The translations under genes were made by a program, and so were the position numbers. The notes under the pieces are model-generated. The model was not told the DNA's origin and did not search any database. It saw only the letters and a list, made by a program, of their open reading frames with translations. A stretch of 64,000 nucleotides of DNA from Hysterangium stoloniferum (Eukaryota > Basidiomycota > Agaricomycetes > Hysterangiales > Hysterangiaceae), in NCBI GenBank assembly GCA_015178975.1, contig WHVD01000147.1:124001-188000 (forward strand). Direction: 5' to 3'. Of the stretch, positions 23,713 to 34,679 are shown piece after piece. The first letter of the stretch is position 1, and the number at the start of each line of letters is the position of its first letter.

Positions 23713-24099
23713 TCACGAGGCAAGAAGTGGTCTTTTGGCCTTCACCACAACCTTCAAATTCACTTTCTTTAATGCATTGTGAATTGTATGTGTGCAGACA
23801 TTAAGGAAGAGGTGGGACTTGGCCTGGGATGCATTATCAATCTGTCCAGAGGTGATAGAATGAGCCAAGTGTTGATGATCCCTAGGGGAGAGCTTAGGAG
23901 AACAACCTCTGGAAGGTGTTGGAAGTGGACCAGGGAGTTGGGAATGAATTTCTGATACTGTAGAGTACCCAATATGGAGTTTAGAAGCAATTGTTCTGCA
24001 GGAGTGACCCTCCTGGAGAAGGAAAATGACAGAGAGTCTTGTTTCAGCAGAATATTTCTTTATAATGTGGTGGGAGGGTAAAATGAGGCAAAGGTTCAT
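23713..24099 (-). CDS. Tc1 transposase N-terminal half, right arm copy
   Basis: Mirror image of the frame at 23145-23531, 128 residues, one visible residue change (SHLFLN against SHLSLN). Reading past its stop on the minus strand reaches, in the spacer, a WTEEDWFRVSFSDETK block that is the start of the Tc1 catalytic domain with its first aspartate. Shortly after that the sequence turns into the inverted arm. Confidence 0.85.
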   Translation of the reverse strand: MNLCLILPSHHIIKKYSAETRLSVIFLLQEGHSCRTIASKLHIGYSTVSEIHSQLPGPLPTPSRGCSPKLSPRDHQHLAHSITSGQIDNASQAKSHLFLNVCTHTIHNALKKVNLKVVVKAKRPLLAS

Positions 24100-24696
24100 A
24101 TAAATGTGTTATTTCAACATGTGGTCACATGACCTTGTTGAACCTAACCAGAATTCCCACAGTCATATGAACCTTAGTTGAGTTTCATGTATCAGTTGAC
24201 AGAGCAAAAAAAGTGTCCGGATGCACCATGTCCATTGTTCATTTTAAACTCTCTTGATAAGGAAAGCTATGGTGTCATGCTTATGTCATCATATAGGTCA
24301 GATGTATACCTCTTACTTCTGATTTCTTCTGATTTTTATCTATTTTATTTCTGGAGCTGTGAACCTCTCTTTCCAATTTCACCAAACATCTGGATGCTTT
24401 TTTGGGTCACTGTATCTCTTTACTCTAGATATTCAGCTTCGCGTTGATTATCTATTATCTATTTTACATCTAGCTACGAGTTGTACCATGAAGGTCAACT
24501 CTTTCATTCTTTCATTCTAGCCATCAAGAGCAACTGTACAATTGCTCCTGTGACACGTAGCGTGTCTTCTTACTAGTACTGCTTGTCTAGTAATCTACGG
24601 TATTGTACTGTACAGTCAATACCTGCTAATAGTAGTTGAATAAACACTATTCTTCATATATTGAACGGTCAGAATCTATCGACCCTTCACAGGCAG

Positions 24697-25713
24697 CATC
24701 AGCACCTTAGCTATCTTGCTCTACCCCACTAAACCATAACATGTTATTAGAGTGGATATTAACAGATTCAGACCACAAGAACATTTCTTTTGTTACCAAC
24801 ACACCAGATATGTCATTGGTGGCACCAGAGCCTCAGCTGTCTTGCCTGACACTGCTAAACCACAGTGCATCACCCATGGATCTTAACACACTCAAATAAC
24901 AAGGACATTGTGGACTTTTTATTTATTCAAGTACCAGATAACTATACATGACTGAAATCATTTTCAGGCAAGATGAAATATACCCTTAGTGAAATAGTGA
25001 ATGCTAAAATTATGTCAGTTTAATGGGACTTCAACAACTACTCCACTGATCTCCAAGGTTGTCAAGTTTCAAACATTGTTAAGATCTAAGCAAAATGAGG
25101 AAGGAGGACTCCAAGTCAGCCTCTCAGACTCAGACTCTACTTCTACTGCTTTGTGCTAGAAAGCAACAGTCAGTGAAGTCAGAAAAAAAAAAAAGAAGTT
25201 AACACACCTTACCCACAGCCCTCTCCATGGCTGCTCTGGCATGCTCCATGGCAGCCTGCACCACCTCCTCCTCTTCCTTCTTCCGTTCCTCTTCAGCCTC
25301 CTCCTCAGTGACCACCGCCACCTGGTACTCTTGCTCAAGCTCCTCCTCCTTCTCTCCCACCCTTTTCTCCTCCTCTTTGTCTCTCACCCTTTTCTCCTCC
25401 TCCTCCCAATGCCACTGCTATTCTTCACACTGCTCAAGTATTTGAGTAGCAGTGAGGGGGGCCCTGATAACTGGCCCCCATGGACAACCCAGCTGTCACA
25501 TTTTGTTTTTGAGGTGTGGGCTTTGGACCCATGGTGAGCAGATGATGGGGGTATGAAAGAAGAAGAAATTTTATTATTTGAAATTTTTATATAGACTCAT
25601 TGTGTTTGAACCTTACCTTCCAGATCACGTGACTCTTTGACACATACATGTAACCAATGAACTTTATCACATTCTAGGGCCTCTATGGGACTTTGGCCTT
25701 AAAGGGAGGGTAC
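24697..25713. other. Degenerate retroelement-like stretch with Glu-rich coiled-coil ORF
   Basis: At 25078 the sequence TGTTAAGATCTAAGC is the reverse complement of the LTR end at 13534, so a minus-strand LTR end starts here. On the minus strand from about 25500 to 25199 a frame is extremely rich in Glu and Lys (KEEEKRVGEKEEELEQEYQ) and would form a coiled coil; its family was not recognised. A purine-rich AAAGGGAGGG run just before 25714 fits a polypurine tract. The remaining part (24697-25077) shows nothing recognisable. Confidence 0.4.
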
Positions 25714-26487
25714 TGTTAGGACTGGAAAACCTGCTGGGCTCCAGACCCCACCATACATGCACCCAAATCTCTATACCCACCAGGTTACAGTTTACCAGAA
25801 AACCTGCTGGAATCCAGACCCTGCCATATATGCATCCAACCCTCTATATGGTACCCAAAGTACAATCACAACTGGAGTGCCCACTGGGACCTGCACACAT
25901 CACACCTGTCTATATCCAACTCTGTCTCATGCACCAGTCATCAGACTTCACCCAGGCAACCTGTCAGCTCTCTAACTGAGCCCTGTTCCCATTATGGTCA
26001 AATGACCTGTCATGTTTCGCACCCTGCTTCCATTCCATTCTGCCCCTAACACCTAGTTTGATGTTTACTCATCTCATTTCATGATTACTTGTTTGATCTT
26101 TAATATTACCAGATTTGGTATTGCATACATTCCACAGTCTATATAGTCTAGCTAATGTTGTACATACAATCTGGTCAGAAAATCAACTTAGTTCTCCTCC
26201 AGTAACTTAACACATATATCCCACTATCCCCATCTCTCATCTTTGAAACACAATGCTATTGACCTCGTTAGAGCCCACAGGCTCTCTGACTGGCCTCCCA
26301 ACCTATTGACTGTTTGACTTATCAACCTATTGACTACTCCCAGACTCCCTGGGTTTTCCATCCACCTGTTTGAAATTGGACACCACAATCTCACAAGAGC
26401 ACACAGCCTATAAGCTGAAGCCAAGTCCTAATGGATTATCCACAGGTTTCTCCAGAAACCCTCTATGAGCCTGCATGTCCCTTAACA
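25714..26487 (+). repeat. Z3: old Z-family LTR
   Basis: It starts TGTTAGGACTGG and ends CCCTTAACA, follows a polypurine-like run, has TCTATATAGTC near 26140 and the shared AAGCTGAAGCCAAGTCCT motif near 26412. Compared with the Z LTR at 1155, nearly every CpG is replaced by TpG or CpA. No 5-bp duplication is seen, so it is probably the 3' LTR of a truncated element. Confidence 0.75.
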
Positions 26488-27191
26488 ATGCATCCTCATC
26501 CATTGGTACAGCAACAATTGGAGGAAGAGGAACATGATCTACAGGGAAAGGCAGTTGCCTGAGCTTGTACAGTAAATAGCAACCCCACTTCTACCAATAT
26601 GAAGTGGCAATTAAGGGAGAGATGGAACTACATTTTTTTCCACATACCCTTCTATGATTAGGAGGCAGGAGGTACAGGGTTCAGAGCAGCCTGAGCAACT
26701 CAAGCTTGCAAACTGTCCATTATCAAATAGTTTATCAACAACCACTTATTGAAAGACAATAAGCCATTAGAAGGCTCAACCTTTACACAACCAAGCAACA
26801 ATATGTAGAATGCCTGCTAAGAACACTTTCTGGACATATCACAACTGTACAAACTCCAGCAAGTCCACCTTGGCCTCTCCCTGTTCCTCCCAGTCCTGAT
26901 GGTAGTATATTTAATCAGGGTCCTTCACATTACAGTTCACATCATTCCCCAAAGCACACTCTGCACTATTTGAAGGCAACAACAGATATGGCATTGAAAT
27001 TTCATGGGATGAATATTGGTATGGATATGAATTTCCATAGGTGCACACCAGTCTGGGAACTCCAAGACATCATATTCTACATCAAGATATGTTTTCATCA
27101 AGAAAAAGAGTGCAAGTAGTTAAAATAGTAAATAATGAATGATAGTAGCTCTCTTGTTAATAGAGCTAGAGTATAGTGGATTGTGCCATGC
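26488..27191. other. Unassigned stretch between Z3 and V3 LTRs
   Basis: No open frame or motif is recognisable. Short Gln/Glu-rich coding-like bits right after the Z3 LTR suggest a badly decayed gag region, but this is not certain. Confidence 0.3.
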
Positions 27192-27746
27192 TGTTACAAC
27201 TGTGTCGCAACCGTGTTGCAACCCAATGGCCCCCGAGGATACTACCATTACTGACATTCCTAGTTATTGATCAAGTCATGGTATCAGAAACTGTCAGCCA
27301 CCTGACACTGATGTATACCTTCACAGCGATCAAACCCCATTTACACCCCTGTCAAGTTATACTCATACTATCTGGTTATGCTTTGATATGTCCCTTTTTA
27401 TTATGATGATCCATTCTACTCTATGTTTCACATATGCCCATATATACTTGTAACCCTTGGACTATTTCCTTTTCTCGTAATCCCACTCTTGGCTAATCAC
27501 AGCTTCCGATCTTATCATAACCCTCCGGTTTCTAGTCAAGTTTATTTGTCAATAGTATTTTCCACTCTTCCCTTAGTTAGTAGTTACTAGGCAATCAGAA
27601 TATCAACTCAGAACACCCATATACATCTCTCATAAGCCTTACTCTAAGTATCCTGTCTGCCTCTGCATGCACTTGCCCACCCTCAGTCTCTGACCCCTCA
27701 GCCCGACACTTGACTTATCCTTTGGTTTCTGATCAGTAACTCACCA
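27192..27746 (+). repeat. V3: V-family LTR, interrupted
   Basis: It begins TGTTACAACTGTG and follows the V4 LTR at 38860 block by block (TGGTTATGTTTTGATATG against TGGTTATGCTTTGATATG, ACTATTTCCTTTT, GGCAATCAGAATATC) up to a point near its end, where the minus-strand LTR of the W2 element begins. It is CpG-poor compared with V4, so it is older. Confidence 0.75.
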
Positions 27747-28417
27747 TGTGAAGAGTGGTGGAAGTTCTAACTGTTCTATATACGAAGAATATCGACCATT
27801 TAGGTACGACACGAAGATGTATTGACTATCTAAGTCTAATACAGACCGAATGCATATTGACTGTTTAGTTCAATACAGACCGAATGCATATTGACTGTTT
27901 AGTTCAATACGGTCGAGTGAAATAGCTATCTAAAGTAGAATAGAGAGCTAAAACAAATAAGGAGAATCGACTGTAAAAGTATGATTATGAATGACTGCTT
28001 GAGTGTTGAAGAGAATAACAAGAGAGTCAAATAACAGAGTAGCATGGATGTAGTCTGCACGGATTGAGATAAAGGTTGAGTTTCGACTAATATAGTTTGA
28101 AACTCTGATTGCACAGATAGTTAAAGCCCATCTGTGATGGTCGAGACAATACCCCAATCACAACTTACAGGACACTAACTGGGTGTCTGGGTAAGTCGTG
28201 GTTGCGGGGTAAAAAGTGTCTGCATTCTAACTACTGGCACTAGAATACATAAGTCTGGCATGTATGTGCCCACAAGAGTTGATGTACTGAATGCATAGGT
28301 CGTTGAACTAATTATATGCATATAATAAAATAGAGAGAAAGTAGAAATAATAATGGAAATATAGTATGAGCTCGTCCAGACTATATTTCTGGAGTATATT
28401 TCGCTGTACCTCTCACA
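27747..28417 (-). repeat. W2 3' LTR
   Basis: On the plus strand it reads TGTGAAGAGTGG to CCTCTCACA. The reverse complement begins TGTGAGAGG after a GGGGGGG purine tract and ends in the CCACTCTTCACA typical of W LTRs. It contains a tandem duplication of about 36 bp near 27840-27910 (CCGAATGCATATTGACTG twice). Confidence 0.75.
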
Positions 28418-29718
28418 TTGCCCCCCCAGGTCGAAGAGCTATGTCAAAGAAGGTGTCGAAGGACGCTTGGAACTCCTCCCCATGCATCCTGTGAAGAACC
28501 TCCGAGGTACAGGATAGCATTTCCCCAGGCGAGACACTTGGTGTGAAAGGAAAGGGCAATGTCTTCCTGCTTCAAAATGTCATTGGCGGATGTCAACCCG
28601 TCTAGTTTCTGGATTGAAGAGACCCAACGACCGTAGGCCTTTTGGCACATTCAAATGATGGTGCGAACATGATCAGTGGAGGTGTCAGTAATGCAGAAAA
28701 TGAGAGGAAGCCAGGGGTGTAGTGATGGTGGGGTAGGAGTGGGAAGTAGTGTGCAGCTCGTGTCTCCACCAGAGGAAAGTCCTCCAGGGTGTCAGAATCT
28801 GACAACAGATGCTCCAACAGGTCGACTAGGTCCACAGCCAAGTGGATCGGTGCATGCTCAGGAAGGACACAAGTGGAGTTGACAAGCAGGGATCAAAACA
28901 TGGAGAGCTCAACCCATTTGATATCCTCTGCTAAACACAGCTGTTCCTTAGGGTCATTGATGCATAAGTAAAGCGTACTCATGTGGTCCGACAGCGTGAG
29001 AGACCCGCTATACCCTTGGATATGCCCTTTAAGAAGGGGGTGCCACAAGGTTGGCCCCAGTCACATTAATGGGCGTCCCACTGTAAAATTGTCGGAGGGG
29101 TAGTTAATGGACACACACATCCAACCTGCCTGTAAGAAATGAGCCAAGTCGGCCGTGTCCCGAGAGCGAGGGGGAGAGGGTGGCTGCGGTAGGGGGCTGC
29201 AAATGGGGTCAGCCAGGAAGGGGTCAATGGCAAGGGGCTCGTCGGCCTGAACATCAGCCTTCCACTTCCCCTTTGCCTTTTCGCTTAAGGGGGGAGGCTC
29301 CTCAAAGACTTCCATGGCTGGGGGAGGTTCCCTGAAGACCTCCGTGGCTGGGGGGGGGGGGTTCCTCGAAGACATCCATGACTGAGGGAGGCACCTCGAG
29401 GACTTCCTGGATAGGGTGATCAACATCCATCAATGTAATATTGGGTTGATGAATGGGGCTCCCCAGGGAAATGCAAGGTGAGCAGGGAGAGGTGGGTGGT
29501 GGACTCTGAGCTGGCAGGGGAACAAGGGAAGTGTCTGACACTGCAGAGAACAATGGCATCGGGGTAGAGCGGGTGGTGACAAGGGGGTCAGGTGACAAGG
29601 GGGGGTGGGGTTGGCTGCAGTGCTGGAGAGGGCTTGGGTACAGGTGAGGGTGGTGGTATGAGGGAAGGTCCTGTGGAGGGAAGGGGTAACAGTATAGGGG
29701 GAAGAGAAGGTGGGTCAG

Positions 29719-30976
29719 TGTGATGTATCTAGTATATTTTCATGAAATTACCCTTAATTTTCTGGGAATTTATTTCTTTTGTTTTATTCTATTTTATTTT
29801 GTTCATTATTTAAAGAATTAGGTTTCCTTTTAACTTCGAATACTCAAAGCTTCGAATGACATCATATTATGTAATTGAAGCCTAGAGTGGTCAAAATATA
29901 AATATAATAAAGCCGGGTTATCTAATTTCGAGAGACCGGGTTTTTATTATATTATATTAGTACATATATGCGCATTATTATCGCGCGATCACGTGACATC
30001 ACGTGACGACGACGTCACGACGTATTTACAAATCGTCGCGAGTAGTTTTCGCAGCCGCCCGGCCGTGTTTATTTCTGTTTCGGCCCCACGGCTTGTTTTG
30101 CTTCCACCCTCGGCCATCCCGGGTTTATTCTCTGACTCGACCGGTTCGGATCTTCGGTTCGGATCTTCGAGTCGGGTGATAGCTATGACATCATAGTGGA
30201 ATTATAGAAACTTTTAGAAGCTTCTAATAATTTCCTAATTAGTTATTTAGATATTATTAAGCAAAAATCTCTACATGTATAAAAGGAGGCCTAAATCACT
30301 GAATAAAACAATCTACTTTACTACTATCAACAGCACCAGCTCAAAGCTTATCTAATCATCCTAAGGACAAAAATAGCCTTAGTCTGATATCTAACTGCAA
30401 GCACCTACACTTGCAGCATCTTGAAATCTTTCTCTTGAACTTAGCTAATTCATCTAAGTTCCCTCAGCTTCCCGGAAAACCTTTAGGCTTACTAATCACT
30501 TAAGTAAATCTAAATTCTCATTACTGAAATCTTTGCCCGTTTAGGTTATTCAAGAGCCCATTTTAACAGCACAGTTAATCGATCTTTAGACAAACGCTTG
30601 GATATTTGACTCTCGGACGATCTCTCTATTTATATATTATTTAACAGCTTGTTAAATCTTTATAAATAGTAAACTAAAAGGCTACAAGAAAGCGAAGGCT
30701 TACAACAAGTTTCCGCCAACTTATTGCGCATACATTCAGCTCCCGAACCTTTATTCTCAAGGAGAACTTAACCTTTGTAGAGCACGTCACTACAAGTTCA
30801 TTTGAATTTGTCAAGAGACCAAACAAATATTGACTTTAGTTGTTTAAGCTTAATAGCGCAGCTAATTAATCTATCAGTATTTAAATTACTGGACCTTTAT
30901 TTGTTTATTTCTTGAATCCCTTGCCATGTCAACGTTTGTTAACTACTTGAGAGAGTAAATAGCTGGATACCTTACA
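29719..30976 (+). mobile_element. Y1: solo Y-family LTR with target duplication GTCAG
   Basis: 1258 bp, from TGTGATGTATC to GGATACCTTACA, flanked by GTCAG at 29714-29718 and 30977-30981. It has a TGTATAAAAGGAGG TATA region near 30278 and, upstream, a dense group of CACGTGAC and GACGTCAC sites at 29990-30020. It is CpG-rich and so younger than Y2 at 58380. The length is large for a fungal LTR. Confidence 0.92.
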
Positions 30977-31704
30977 GTCAGTGGATGGTTCAAGACTTCC
31001 TGGCAGCTCTGAAAAGGGTGTAAAGTGCTGCAGTGGGGGCACAGAAGAAACAGGCAGAGGTAGAGAGAGGTGAGTGGAGCTGGACAGCATTGCAGGGTTG
31101 GCTGGATGATACCCCCTCCAAACTCTGATGGAAGTCAGCAATTTTCATCGTTGGTTAGGGTCACTCGTGAAGAAGTGAATGTTGTCAGGAAGTAAAAAAC
31201 CTTCATGGCAATCAGCACTGAGGTACTTGTTGTCGTAGGTGGGGTAGCGTGGTTAGTCATCCTCCGAATCAGATGAGAAATTGATGGGCCCCATCTGGTA
31301 GGTTTGTTCCTGGGGCTCACATTGGGAAGGAGGTCTGGGAGGTAGTACAACTCCATCCCTATGTTGCAATGCAATGCTTGGTAGTTCGATCCTCTGTACT
31401 CTGTCCCAATCGTAGAAGGTGACCCTGTCTTTTCCTTTCCTGATTTTCTGTCCCACACTCTGAACACATGGCATGCCCCCATTGCTGCAATCCATCTCAG
31501 CTAAATCCATCCACTTATGGCCTGGGGGGGGAGCAATGGTTGAAGAGTTGTTGCTTCCTTCCATTCTCCTCCATTCCTGCCATGTCCACTTTGAGGGGAC
31601 ATTATCCCTAGCACCCCTCTTTTACTGTCCTTCTAAGTACTCCTCCCTCCTCTTCCTCTTGAGCGTTTTCAGTTCCTCCTGAACCTGTGTGGAGAAAGCC
31701 TCAG

Positions 31705-33114
31705 TGTAGAGAGTTCAATCGGAAAGTAACCTATGTGGCAATAGTTTCAAGTCACATCACAAGCACAAATTCTTATATATACTTTGGCACTCAAGACGAC
31801 TTCTACACAGCCAAATCAGTTTCATCAAACAGACGACCAAAACTCCATCATGTTCAACACTGCATCATCCTCCAAAGTAACCCTCAGTTCCTACTCAAAA
31901 CCAACTCTTCACCCCCAAATAGAACTCCAGCCAATAACATCTCGTTTCTCCTCATCCTCAGACATCATTCCCAAGCCCCTACCAGCCCACTCATGCTCCT
32001 CCAAGAAATACCATTGTTTCCTCCGTCGACAAGGTATTCGACTCCCATATGCTCCAGACGATCCTGCCTTCATTCGTATACAACACTATGATGGCTCCTC
32101 TGAAATCCTCCACTATCGATTTGATCGAGTGTTCCAGCAGGACCGTTCCCCACCATCATCGGGAATCTGTTACATGGCAATGTTCACTCCAATAGGAGAT
32201 CACAGAGGACCCAAGTTATTCACGACCCCGGTTCCAGAGGGAAGTCAAGTAGAGCCTCGTCAAGGTCGTCGTTGATTCGTGTTCCTTGTGTGGTTGTGGA
32301 GCCTACTCACCACCTGGTTCTAAAATGGTGATTGATTGTGTCCCCTCCTTATACTGCAAAACTAGGAACAGGATACATCCAATCTCGGTTCATCAATTGG
32401 TAATATTGTCAAGATTTTGAAATCAAGCATAGCATTTGAGGGTGACGCATTATCATGGGATTCTTGAGTGTTTCTGACTCATATCATCGATGTTTCATCA
32501 GCCATCACTTCTATTACTCCATCATCCCTATTGTCTGACTCACTTCCCCTATTGTTCTATTGTGTTTCCCCATTTATCCGTATCACATGTCTGATCTCAT
32601 CTTTTGTTTGTCATTCTCTTATTGTTCAGCGCAGCCTCCCCCTATTATTGTTCACAGCTTTACTAACACTCCTATTGTGATGACTCAGAGATGACTTCAC
32701 ACCATATCGCATCGTTATTGTGTCGTTGTTTGTAGATGTTTTATTTGACCTGTGCTCTCTCATGTATATAAGGGCCTCTCTTTTGCCCACTATTGAACAA
32801 GCAATTTCATTGTATCTCATTTCGAAGCTCATTCTTAAGGACAATCTCTTAAGTCTTACTCTCAGTCTCTCCTACGGCCAGTAAGGGATACTATAGTGTC
32901 TCTTATTGTTGAAGTTCTACATTCTACGACATTGGGCTTACGTCAGCCTTTTGTATTCATCTTCGATTACATCATCCAAGGTCCGATCTCTAGCCTCTCG
33001 CTCCGAGCATGTTTGGTTATAGACTGGTTTCAAGAATGACTGTGTTAGTGACTGTCATAAAGACTTGACCGTTGCACGCAGGTTATTAGGTATATTCCTA
33101 GTAACAAACTTACA
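31705..33114 (+). mobile_element. LTR-like insertion of unknown family inside W2
   Basis: It starts TGTAGAGAGTTC and ends AACTTACA, and W2 sequence resumes on each side. The last 440 bp (from about 32676, TGTGATGACTCAG) look like an LTR in plus orientation, with a TGTATATAAGGGCC box near 32763. The part before it has a 163-codon frame (31784-32275) with a Ser/Pro-rich start and GSSEILHYRF in its second half; no family was recognised. No target duplication is evident. Confidence 0.5.
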
Positions 33115-33698
33115 TCGGACTGCCATTTTTTCCTGATCTCCTCCTCGGTGGAAGGGAAGCTACTACGAGGGGGTGGGGGGTTTCACTCCATGTTCCCAAG
33201 GGGCCCCCCAAGTATCAGAGGACAGGGGCACAGCTTTGGGAACAGGGTCCATCTGCATAGGATATGTGGATGAAGAGGCCTCCCCCAAGCACTTGACAAT
33301 CTCTGTTCGAGGTGGTGGGGAAGGAGGAACTGTTGTTTGGGGTCGAGGTATCCTTTTAAAGTTGGGAAGTCGGGGTCTGGGGAGAGGAGTATACAGTGAC
33401 TCAAAAAACCCTTCGCATGTTTCACCCTTCAGACATATATCCCTGATAACTCAAAGAATAAAAATGCAAGAATATCAAAAATATTTGTGAATATGCTCTA
33501 TCATATCTAGAATATGGAAGTATGATGCCATTACATAAACTCCAAATATGGAAATATTACAAATATTTATATACAAGAGACTCATGTGAAGGGTTTTTTT
33601 GCTGACCACTCTGACCCACAAAACTACTTATATTTAGTACTTAGTATAGCCACCCTTTGCCTTCAACACCGCTACAACCCTCCTAGGCATACTCTCAA

Positions 33699-34166
33699 TC
33701 AAATTCTGACACACCTCTGCATCAATCTTGTTCCACTCCTCCTCCACCCTCTCCCACAACACCAGTATCCCCTAGGCCTCCTCTTTTCATAGTCCCACAA
33801 GTGTTCAATGGGGTTGAGGTCTGGAGACTGTGCTGGCCATGGGAGAACATTGAAATCATTATCTTGAAACCAAGTCTGGGCCTTCTTGCAAGTATGTTCA
33901 AGGTCATGATCTTGCTGAAAGATGACATCACCCACATATTTTCTATAATAGCTGAAGCTGGCTTGAAGGTCCTTCTCTATAATCTTAAGATAAAGGTCCC
34001 CATCCATCCTCTCATCTATCTTGAAAGAATACCCAGGTCCTTCCCACAGCATATAGCCCATAACATCACAAATCCTTCTCCAAACCTCACAAAAAATCCC
34101 TTCCAAGAAGTCTCCTATATATAAATATTTGTAGTATTTCCATATTTGGAGCTTATGTAATGGCAC
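33699..34166 (-). pseudogene. Tc1 transposase, C-terminal DDE part
   Basis: The minus-strand frame carries WRRICDVMGYMLWEGPG, then VIFQQDHDLEHTCKKAQTW with the second catalytic aspartate, and LPWPAQSPDLNPIEHLWD with the third catalytic residue, the most diagnostic Tc1 motif. The first catalytic block is missing because the sequence before it is the internal terminal-repeat copy. The frame's own start codon lies in that repeat and is probably not a real start. Confidence 0.85.
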
Positions 34167-34244
34167 TGTATTTCCATAATATAGATATGATAGAGCATAT
34201 TCACAAATATATTTGATATTTTTGCATTTTTATTCTCTGAGTTA

Positions 34245-34679
34245 TCAGGGATGTAAATCTGAAGTACCAAACATTAGAAGGGTTATTGAGGCATTCCCAA
34301 CCATATTAAGACTATTGTACACAGTTTGGGTGCAGATAAACTGGTTTATGACACTCCTAAGAGCTTTGGCCACATCAACAGCAGTGTCAGCCTTCCCAGA
34401 GCTGATGAGGTGCTGTGCATAATGAATGTTGGTAGGGGAAAGCTTTGAGGGATGACCACCAATGGACTTAGAGAGATGAGAACAATGCTTAGAGTGAAGC
34501 TTAGAGACTGTGAAAATGCTATGACCAGTAAAAGCTGCAATGTGGCTAGCTGAATGGCTAACATCAAGCAATGAGAGGATATGATTCTGGCTGGCAAGAG
34601 ACAAAGTGTGCATTTTGGGAATTGGAGCATTGCTAGTTGCTAAAGACCATATATTTATACTCCAGTACAACATGGTCAT
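34245..34679 (-). pseudogene. Tc1 transposase, N-terminal helix-turn-helix part
   Basis: The minus-strand frame has the paired helix-turn-helix pattern: SLLDVSHSASHIAAFTGHS with FTVSKLHSKHC, then GHPSKLSPTNIHYAQHLI and CTQTVYNSLNMVG. It then runs into the internal partial copy of the terminal repeat instead of the catalytic domain, so the gene is cut between its two functional halves. Confidence 0.75.

Larger units (their letters stand above)
22832..24412. mobile_element. Foldback Tc1/mariner element (TA target duplication)
   Basis: The element starts CAGTGACCCAAAAAAGCG and ends with the reverse complement of this (GCTTTTTTGGGTCACTG), flanked by TA on both sides (22830-22831 and 24413-24414); the uninterrupted target is seen in the 5' LTR near 14510. 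Its arms, 22832-23558 and 23686-24412, are both 727 bp and nearly identical inverted copies around a 127-bp spacer. Each arm encodes the N-terminal helix-turn-helix part of a Tc1-type transposase. The spacer, read on the minus strand, continues into the first catalytic motif (VSFSDET). The rest of the catalytic domain and the original far end are missing, so it is non-autonomous. Confidence 0.92.
14140..24691 (+). mobile_element. C: W-family Ty3/gypsy chromovirus with both LTRs (TSD GGCAG), broken
   Basis: 5' LTR 14140-14782, internal region with gag, protease, reverse transcriptase/RNase H, integrase, chromodomain and an extra ORF, 3' LTR 22459-24691 (holding a 1581-bp Tc1 insertion). GGCAG flanks both ends (14135-14139 and 24692-24696). 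Without the insertion the element is about 9.0 kb, long for a fungal chromovirus because of the extra 3' ORF. The two LTRs differ by only a few percent by eye, so the insertion is fairly recent, yet the coding region has roughly eight breaks and is not functional as it stands. Confidence 0.92.
22459..24691 (+). repeat. C element 3' LTR, carrying a Tc1 insertion
   Basis: It begins TGTAAAGGGTATGC right after the GGGGGGCAC polypurine tract and ends CGACCCTTCACA, followed by the target duplication GGCAG. After removing the TA-flanked insertion at 22832-24412 its length is about 650 bp, matching the 5' LTR. Confidence 0.9.
28444..33393 (-). pseudogene. W2 extra ORF, main part, interrupted twice (fossil)
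   Basis: The C-terminal block LGGSSQDAWGGVPSVLRHLL (28444-28650) is nearly identical to that of the C element. Upstream parts have the proline-rich middle, GPINFSSDSEDD, VTFYDWDRVQRIEL and GHKWMDLAEMDCSNGG in the same order as in C and W1. A solo LTR and an LTR-like insertion separate these parts. It shows that this ORF is a regular component of the family. Confidence 0.7.

Noticed and set aside
25199-25537. Overlapping Ser/Leu-rich plus-strand frames opposite the Glu-rich frame
   Set aside because: They are the mirror of GAG/GAA codon runs on the minus strand; low complexity, no motif.
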